A DNA stretch of 64,000 bases from an uncultured Kocuria sp. (lineage in GTDB: Bacteria; Actinomycetota; Actinomycetes; Actinomycetales; Micrococcaceae), in assembly GCF_947500125.1 (NCBI RefSeq), contig NZ_CANMRA010000015.1:33303-97302 (forward strand). Reading direction: 5' to 3'. Every line of letters begins with the position of its first letter. Positions within the stretch are counted from its first letter, which is position 1. Position numbers and translations under genes: made by a program. The notes beneath the pieces were generated by a model that saw only the letters and a list, made by a program, of their open reading frames with translations, was not told the DNA's origin and made no database searches. Shown in pieces: positions 59,038-64,000 of this stretch.

Positions 59038-60264
59038 ATGAGCACCACCACGGACCTGCAGCTGACCGACGAGCTGCGCCGGCAGATGCACCGGCTGTAC
59101 CGCGAGCTGCACGCGCACCCGGAGCTGTCCATGCAGGAGCACGCCACCGCGGCCCTGATCGAGCAGCGGCTCACCGCGCTGGGCATCGAGAACTTCCGGT
59201 GCGGCGGCACCGGCGTCGTCGGGGTGCTGCGCAACGGCGACGGGCCCACGGTGGCCTTCCGCGCCGACACCGACGGCCTGCCGCTGGCCGAGGACACCGG
59301 GGTGGACTACGCCAGCACGGCCACCGGGCGGCTGGAGGACGGGACCGAGGTCCCCGTGATGCACGGCTGCGGCCACGACACCCACGTGGCCGTGCTGCTG
59401 ACGGCCGCCGAGCTGCTGGCCGGCGCGCGGGACGCCTGGGCCGGGACCGTGGTGCTCGTGTTCCAGCCCGGGGAGGAGACCGCCGCCGGCGCCCGGGCCA
59501 TGCTCGAGGACGGGCTGTGGGAGAAGGCGCCGCTGCCGGAGGTCGTCCTCGGCCAGCACGTGATGCCCTCCCGGGCCGGCACGGTCAGCTGGTCGGCGGG
59601 CGACGCCATGGCGATGGCCGACTCGTGGCGGGTCACCGTCCACGGCAAGGGGGCGCACGCGTCCCAGCCGCAGGACGCCACCGACCCGATCGTGCTCGGG
59701 GCGCACATGATCACCCGCCTCCAGACCATCGTCTCCCGCGAGATCGACGCGCGCCGGGCCGCGGTGGTCACCGTCGCGACCTTCCACGGCGGGCTGAAGG
59801 AGAACATCATCCCGGCGTCGGCCGAGTTCACGCTCAACGTGCGCACCTTCGACCCCGCCATTCGGGACCACGTCCTGGGGGCGCTGCGGCGGATCATCAT
59901 TGCGGAGGCGGCGGCCTCCGGGGCGCCGGAGCCGGGCATCGAGGAGATCTCGGCCTTCCCCCGCAACTACAACGACCCCGAGGCCACCACCGCTCTCGTC
60001 GAGCGGTTCCGGCAGGTGCTGGGGGAGGACAACGTGGTGGAGGTCGAACCAGTGATGGGCTCGGAGGACTTCGGGGCCCTCGGCGCGGCGATCGGGGTGC
60101 CCTCGGTGTTCTGGATGTTCGGCGGCCACGACGCGGCCACCCTCGAGGGGGAGGGGCCCGTGCCGGTGAACCACTCCCCGTTCTTCGCCCCGGCGGTCGA
60201 GCCGACGCTCTCCACCGGGGTGCGGACCGCCCTCACCGCGATCCTCTCCCGGGTGGGCCGCTGA
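59038..60264 (+). CDS. M20-family amidohydrolase
   Basis: Dizinc hydrolases of this family cleave N-acyl groups from amino acids or small dipeptides. The 408-residue product has metal ligands HGCGHDTHVAVLL, QPGEETAAGARAML and the conserved WQ-H-M-P-type LGQHVMPSRAGTV. GKGAHASQPQDATDP is the M20 dimerisation-domain hinge. ATG 59038 follows AAAGGA. It closes a three-gene operon with DUF5058 and the partner membrane protein, implying uptake of an acyl-amino acid and its cleavage inside. Confidence 0.93.
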   Translation: MSTTTDLQLTDELRRQMHRLYRELHAHPELSMQEHATAALIEQRLTALGIENFRCGGTGVVGVLRNGDGPTVAFRADTDGLPLAEDTGVDYASTATGRLEDGTEVPVMHGCGHDTHVAVLLTAAELLAGARDAWAGTVVLVFQPGEETAAGARAMLEDGLWEKAPLPEVVLGQHVMPSRAGTVSWSAGDAMAMADSWRVTVHGKGAHASQPQDATDPIVLGAHMITRLQTIVSREIDARRAAVVTVATFHGGLKENIIPASAEFTLNVRTFDPAIRDHVLGALRRIIIAEAAASGAPEPGIEEISAFPRNYNDPEATTALVERFRQVLGEDNVVEVEPVMGSEDFGALGAAIGVPSVFWMFGGHDAATLEGEGPVPVNHSPFFAPAVEPTLSTGVRTALTAILSRVGR

Positions 60265-60300
60265 GCGCTCGCGGGCTGTCCCCTGCCGTCACGGCGAGCA

Positions 60301-60334
60301 CGCCGGTCCGGTTCCGCAGGGGACCGGACCGGCG
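60301..60334 (+). terminator. Hairpin after the M20 gene
   Basis: Stem CGCCGGTCCGGT / ACCGGACCGGCG with a ten-base loop, about 37 bp after the stop at 60264. Confidence 0.65.
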
Positions 60335-60413
60335 CCGTCCGCGCTCCGGGCGCGCCGGGTTCGCTGCGGGGCCCGGCGCACCCGGCCGGCGCCGCGCCGC
60401 GGCGCCGGGGTCC

Positions 60414-61508
60414 TCAGGGGATGACGTGCTCGGCGCGGTAGCGGTCGAAGAGGCCGGTGAAGCAGTCCTGGGTGCGCCGGTAGCCGGTGAAACCGGCCAG
60501 CCGGCTCTTGCTCATGTCGGCGACCACCTCGATGGGCCGGCCGAGGTCGGCGTCGGTGTGCCACCAGGAGGCCACGCGCGCGAGGTCGGGCTCCACGAGC
60601 CCGTGCTGCTCGACGATCCGGGCCCAGACGTCCCCGGCGCCGCGCATCTGCTCCTCGAGCGGCCGCGGCGCGCCGGCGAAGCCCTCCCACTCGAGACCGA
60701 ACCAGGCGGCCAGGGCCGGCCACATCCGGCGCCAGCGGAAGACGTCGCCGTTGACCACGTTGTAGGCCTCGTTCCCGGCGGCCTCCGTGGTCGCCGCCCA
60801 GACCATGTGCTCGGCCAGCAGGGACGCGTCGGTCATGTCGGTCAGGCTGTTCCACTGCGCCTCGGAGCCGGGGAACACGAACGGCCGGCCCGTCTCCCGG
60901 CAGATCGAGGCCTGCACGGCCAGCGTCAGCCCCATGTTCATGGCGTTGCCCACCGCGTGGCCGATCACCGTGTGCGCCCGGTGCACGGACCAGCGGAAGC
61001 CCTGGCGCTCGGCGGCCGCCCACAGCTCGTCCTCCTGGGCGTAGTAGAAGTTCTCCACCGGCAGGCGCGGCTCCTCCTCGCGGAAGGGGGTGTCGGGCAT
61101 GTCCCCCTGGCCGTAGGCCTCGAACGGGCCCAGGTAGTGCTTGAGCCCCGTCATCAGCGCCACGTGCTCGACCGGCGCGTGCTCCAGGGCGGCCAGGAGG
61201 TTGCGCAGCATCCCGGCGTTGACCTCGATGTTCTCCTGCTCGGTGTCCTGGCGCTGCCAGGCGGTGAAGAACACGTGCGTGGGCCGCTCGGCGGCCAGGG
61301 CCGCGGCCAGGCTCCCCGGGGAGCGGAGGTCCGCGCCGAGGTGCCGGGCCGTGCTGCCGGGGACCGGGTTCCGGGAGAGGGCGAGCACGTCCCAGTCCTC
61401 GGTGCGGGTCAGCTGCTCGACGATCGCCGAACCGGCGATGCCGCTGGCCCCCACCACCAGGGCGGTGGGGCGCTGCTGGGGGCGGAGGTCCTGGTCGGGG
61501 GCTGTCAC
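60414..61508 (-). CDS. SDR-family reductase, PRISE-like
   Basis: The 364-residue product starts at GTG 61508 (VTAPDQDLRPQQRPTALVVG). The Rossmann nucleotide loop is VVGASGIAGSAIVEQL. The segment VENFYYAQEDELWAAAERQG, with the catalytic-type Tyr-x3-Glu, and the following FRWSVHRAHTVIGHAVGNAM closely resemble the PRISE enzymes (progesterone 5-beta-reductase/iridoid synthase type). The function here is unknown. It is convergent with the M20 gene and lies 91 bp downstream of sdaA in the same direction. Confidence 0.86.
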   Translation of the reverse strand: MTAPDQDLRPQQRPTALVVGASGIAGSAIVEQLTRTEDWDVLALSRNPVPGSTARHLGADLRSPGSLAAALAAERPTHVFFTAWQRQDTEQENIEVNAGMLRNLLAALEHAPVEHVALMTGLKHYLGPFEAYGQGDMPDTPFREEEPRLPVENFYYAQEDELWAAAERQGFRWSVHRAHTVIGHAVGNAMNMGLTLAVQASICRETGRPFVFPGSEAQWNSLTDMTDASLLAEHMVWAATTEAAGNEAYNVVNGDVFRWRRMWPALAAWFGLEWEGFAGAPRPLEEQMRGAGDVWARIVEQHGLVEPDLARVASWWHTDADLGRPIEVVADMSKSRLAGFTGYRRTQDCFTGLFDRYRAEHVIP

Positions 61509-61599
61509 GGTGGGGTCTCGTCTCCTCGGTCGGTGCGGTTGGTTCGCGCAGTCTCGCACGACCGGGGCGGTCCCGGCCGACGGGCTCAGCGTCTCACGC

Positions 61600-63030
61600 T
61601 CAGCACTCCACCACGTTGACGGCGAGCCCGCCCAGGGCGGTCTCCTTGTACTTGTGGCTCATGTCCTTGCCGGTCTCGCGCATGGTCACGATGACCTCGT
61701 CGAGGCTGACCCGGTGGGTGCCGTCGCCCCACATCGCCATCTTGGCGGCGTTGATCGCCTTGGCAGCGGCGATCGCGTTGCGCTCGATGCAGGGGATCTG
61801 CACGAGTCCGCCGATGGGGTCGCAGGTCAGCCCGAGGTTGTGCTCCATGGCGATCTCGGCGGCGTTCTCCACCTGGGCGGGTGTCCCGTCCAGGATCTCG
61901 GCGAGGCCGGCGGCGGCCATCGAGGACGCGGAGCCGACCTCGCCCTGGCAGCCGACCTCGGCCCCGGAGATCGAGGCCTGCTCCTTGTAGAGCACCCCGA
62001 CCGCCCCGGCCGTGAGCAGGAAGCGGACCACGATGTCGCGCCGGGCCGCCTCGAGCGCCTCCGGGCCCTCCGCGGCGGCGGCGCGGGCCGCGGGGGAGTA
62101 GTGGGTGGCGTAGAACAGCACCGCCGGGATGATGCCGGCGGCCCCGTTGGTGGGGGCGGTGACCACGCGCCCGCCGGAGGCGTTCTCCTCGTTCACGGCC
62201 AGGGCCACGAGGTTCACCCACTCCGGCCAGAACCCCGGGTCGCGGTCCGGGTCCTCGGTGCGCAGCCGCCGGTGCCACTCGGGGGCGCGGCGGGCGACGT
62301 TCAGCCCGCCCGGCAGCGGACCGGTGCGCCGCAGGCTGGAGTCCTTGCACTCCTCCATCACGGCCCAGATGTGCAGCAGCTGCTCCCGGATCTCGTCCTC
62401 GCCGCGCCAGGTCCTCTCGTTGGCCAGCATCACCTGGCTGATCGGCATGCCGGTGCGCTCGCAGTGGGCCAGGAGCTGTTCGGCGGTGCGGAAGGGATGG
62501 GGCACCTGGGCGCTGGCGGCGTCCAGCTCGGCCGCGGCGGCGTCCTCCGCACCCTCCTGGACGATGAACCCGCCGCCCACGGAGAACCAGGTCTCGTCGG
62601 CCAGCACGGCGCCGGAGGCGTCCAGGGCCTGGAAGCGCAGGCCGTTGGTGTGCCGCTCCAGGATCGTGAGCGGGTGCTGCACCATGTCCTCGACCCGGTA
62701 GGGGAGGTCCTTGCGCTGCCCGAGGGCCGCGCACAGCCGCAGCGTCCCGGTGGCGGCGAGGTCGGCGAGGCGCTCGTCCACCTCGTCGGGCAGGACCGTC
62801 TCCGGGTCGTGGCCCTCCAGTCCGAGCAGGATCGCGGTGAAGGTGCCGTGACCGCGGCCGGTCGCGGCCAGCGATCCGTAGACGTCCACGCGCAGGTCCG
62901 CGGTGCGCTCCAGCAGCTCGCCCCCGGTCAGGGTCTCGGCGAAGCGCCGTGCGGCGCGCATGGGGCCGACGGTGTGGGAGCTCGAGGGGCCGATGCCCAC
63001 GGTGAACAGTTCGAAGACGCTGATGGCCAT
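61600..63030 (-). CDS. sdaA: L-serine ammonia-lyase (L-serine dehydratase)
   Basis: Converts L-serine to pyruvate and ammonia using a 4Fe-4S cluster. The 476-residue single-chain enzyme begins [20 protein letters not shown], with the ser-binding [14 protein letters not shown]. The cluster Cys residues lie in [14 protein letters not shown] and [13 protein letters not shown] third Cys is the final residue of the chain. Start ATG 63030. It follows glyA by 124 bp in the same direction, so glycine-serine interconversion and serine breakdown are linked. Confidence 0.95.
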   Translation of the reverse strand: MAISVFELFTVGIGPSSSHTVGPMRAARRFAETLTGGELLERTADLRVDVYGSLAATGRGHGTFTAILLGLEGHDPETVLPDEVDERLADLAATGTLRLCAALGQRKDLPYRVEDMVQHPLTILERHTNGLRFQALDASGAVLADETWFSVGGGFIVQEGAEDAAAAELDAASAQVPHPFRTAEQLLAHCERTGMPISQVMLANERTWRGEDEIREQLLHIWAVMEECKDSSLRRTGPLPGGLNVARRAPEWHRRLRTEDPDRDPGFWPEWVNLVALAVNEENASGGRVVTAPTNGAAGIIPAVLFYATHYSPAARAAAAEGPEALEAARRDIVVRFLLTAGAVGVLYKEQASISGAEVGCQGEVGSASSMAAAGLAEILDGTPAQVENAAEIAMEHNLGLTCDPIGGLVQIPCIERNAIAAAKAINAAKMAMWGDGTHRVSLDEVIVTMRETGKDMSHKYKETALGGLAVNVVEC

Positions 63031-63091
63031 GACGGTGATGCTCCAAAGGAGGGTGGTGCCCCGGTGCGGGGCGGTGGTGGGTGGAACGGTC

Positions 63092-63122
63092 GTGGTGCGG
63101 GCCGGGGCCCGGCCCGCACCAC
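63092..63122 (-). terminator. Hairpin between glyA and sdaA
   Basis: Perfect 14-bp stem (63092-63105 with 63109-63122) and three-base loop, 32 bp after the glyA stop. It may terminate or attenuate transcription into sdaA. Confidence 0.7.
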
Positions 63123-63154
63123 GGTCCTCGACGGTACCCCGGTGCGGCTCGTGC

Positions 63155-64000
63155 TCAGCCGTCGCCCAGCGGCGCCAGCCCCGAGTACAGCGGGTGGTCC
63201 GCGGCCAGCTGCTGCACGCGCGCCCGGAGGCCGGAGAGCACGGCCGGGTCGGCGCTCGCGGCCTCGGAGCTCCCGGCCCCGGAGCCCTCGGCCCCGGCGC
63301 TCTCCGCCGCGGCGTCCGCGCCGGCGATGAGGGTCTCGGCGATGATGTCGGCGACCTCGGCGAAGGCGTCCGCGTCGAAGCCGCGGGTGGCCAGGGCAGG
63401 GGTGCCGATGCGCAGCCCCGAGGTGACCATCGGCGGGCGCGGGTCGAAGGGCACGGCGTTGCGGTTGACGGTGATCTCGACCTGCGCGAGCAGGTCCTCG
63501 CCCTGCCGGCCGTCCAGCGCCGAGCCCCGGAGGTCCACGAGGACCAGGTGCACGTCCGTGCCGCCGCTGACCACCGTGATCCCCCGGGACTGCACGTCCG
63601 GGGAGAGCAGCCGGCGGGCGAGGATCGAGGCGCCCTCCAGGGTGCGCTCCTGTCGCCGGCGGAAGTCCTCTCCGGCGGCGATCCGGAACGCCACGGCCTT
63701 GCCGGCGATCACGTGCTCGAGCGGACCGCCCTGCTGGCCCGGGAAGACCGCGGAGTTGATCTTCTTGGCGACGTCGGCCTCGTTGCTGAGGATCAGGCCG
63801 CCCCGCGGCCCGGCCAGGGTCTTGTGCGTCGTGGACGTGACCACGTGCGCGTGCGGCACCGGACTGGGGTGCAGCCCGGCGGCGACGAGCCCGGCGAAGT
63901 GCGCCATGTCGACCATCAGGTACGCCCCGACCTCGTCGGCGATCGCGCGGAACGCGGTGAAGTCCAGCTGCCTCGTGTAGGCGGACCAGCCGGCGATGAT
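63155..64000 (-). CDS. glyA: Serine hydroxymethyltransferase, 3' part (runs off the window)
   Basis: PLP enzyme that interconverts serine and glycine with tetrahydrofolate. The visible 281 residues are the C-terminal part. They contain [32 protein letters not shown], the PLP-lysine segment [16 protein letters not shown], and [14 protein letters not shown]. An Ala/Gly/Ser-rich insertion ([20 protein letters not shown]) sits near the C-terminus, where it is not usual. About 150 N-terminal residues lie beyond the window. It precedes sdaA. Confidence 0.95.
   Translation of the reverse strand: MIAGWSAYTRQLDFTAFRAIADEVGAYLMVDMAHFAGLVAAGLHPSPVPHAHVVTSTTHKTLAGPRGGLILSNEADVAKKINSAVFPGQQGGPLEHVIAGKAVAFRIAAGEDFRRRQERTLEGASILARRLLSPDVQSRGITVVSGGTDVHLVLVDLRGSALDGRQGEDLLAQVEITVNRNAVPFDPRPPMVTSGLRIGTPALATRGFDADAFAEVADIIAETLIAGADAAAESAGAEGSGAGSSEAASADPAVLSGLRARVQQLAADHPLYSGLAPLGDG

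Overview
The window is a high-GC actinobacterial chromosome segment centred on the replication origin. The gene order parB-parA-rsmG-jag-yidC-yidD-rnpA-rpmH / dnaA-oriC-dnaN-recF-DUF721(dciA-like)-gyrB-gyrA-DUF3566-tRNA-Ile-tRNA-Ala, the frequent GTG starts and the strong GC bias fit Micrococcales. A Micrococcaceae member such as Kocuria is my best guess, but this is inferred from gene order and protein character and has not been tested by a search. Genes left of dnaA run leftward and genes from dnaA to DUF3566 run rightward, as expected for forks leaving an origin at about 7.6-8.2 kb.

Layout. 1-5.4 kb: chromosome partition (ParA, 5' part of ParB, parS sites), rRNA methylation, membrane-protein insertion and the rnpA-rpmH pair. 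5.4-17.6 kb: dnaA, oriC, clamp, recF, helicase-loader-like DciA, both gyrase subunits, and two tRNA genes that flank a 40-codon DLW-39-type peptide gene. 17.7-24.1 kb: an Nramp-like carrier, a YtxH-like membrane protein, a cyclophilin, a rhomboid protease, a second dense DnaA-box cluster, and an OmpR-type two-component system. 24.2-33.7 kb: metabolic and transport genes (GntR/alcohol dehydrogenase pair, MSMEG_6728-type protein, MFS exporter, TPP-dependent enzyme, sugar porter with ROK regulator, glutaredoxin). 34-44.4 kb: PAP2 phosphatase, MMPL transporter, APC permease with universal stress protein, nitronate monooxygenase, POT peptide transporter, aldo/keto reductase, sirtuin. 44.9-51.5 kb: a tightly overlapped Mrp Na+/H+ antiporter operon with fused MrpA-MrpB and a MOSC-domain gene at its end. 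51.6-56.1 kb: MarR/DoxX, ABC exporter and DUF421 genes. 56.2-60.3 kb: an Lrp-type regulator divergent from a DUF5058 membrane protein, a second small membrane protein and an M20 hydrolase, which look like one uptake and hydrolysis unit. 60.4-64 kb: PRISE-like reductase, L-serine dehydratase and the 3' part of glyA.

The most interesting signal is not a gene. At 21.72-21.88 kb, upstream of the two-component operon, about nine DnaA-box-like 9-mers lie in about 165 bp. On the minus strand this cluster repeats, with a single-base deletion, the oriC motif that joins a DnaA-like box to the AT-rich 9-mer GTTATTAAC. It may be a DnaA titration or regulatory locus, a DnaA-controlled promoter, or an origin-derived duplication. 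Two strong parS sites lie inside parA and parB and encode the same peptide, RVSRET. A further parS candidate lies at 33.9 kb. No insertion sequence, prophage or CRISPR array was seen; the window looks like stable core chromosome.
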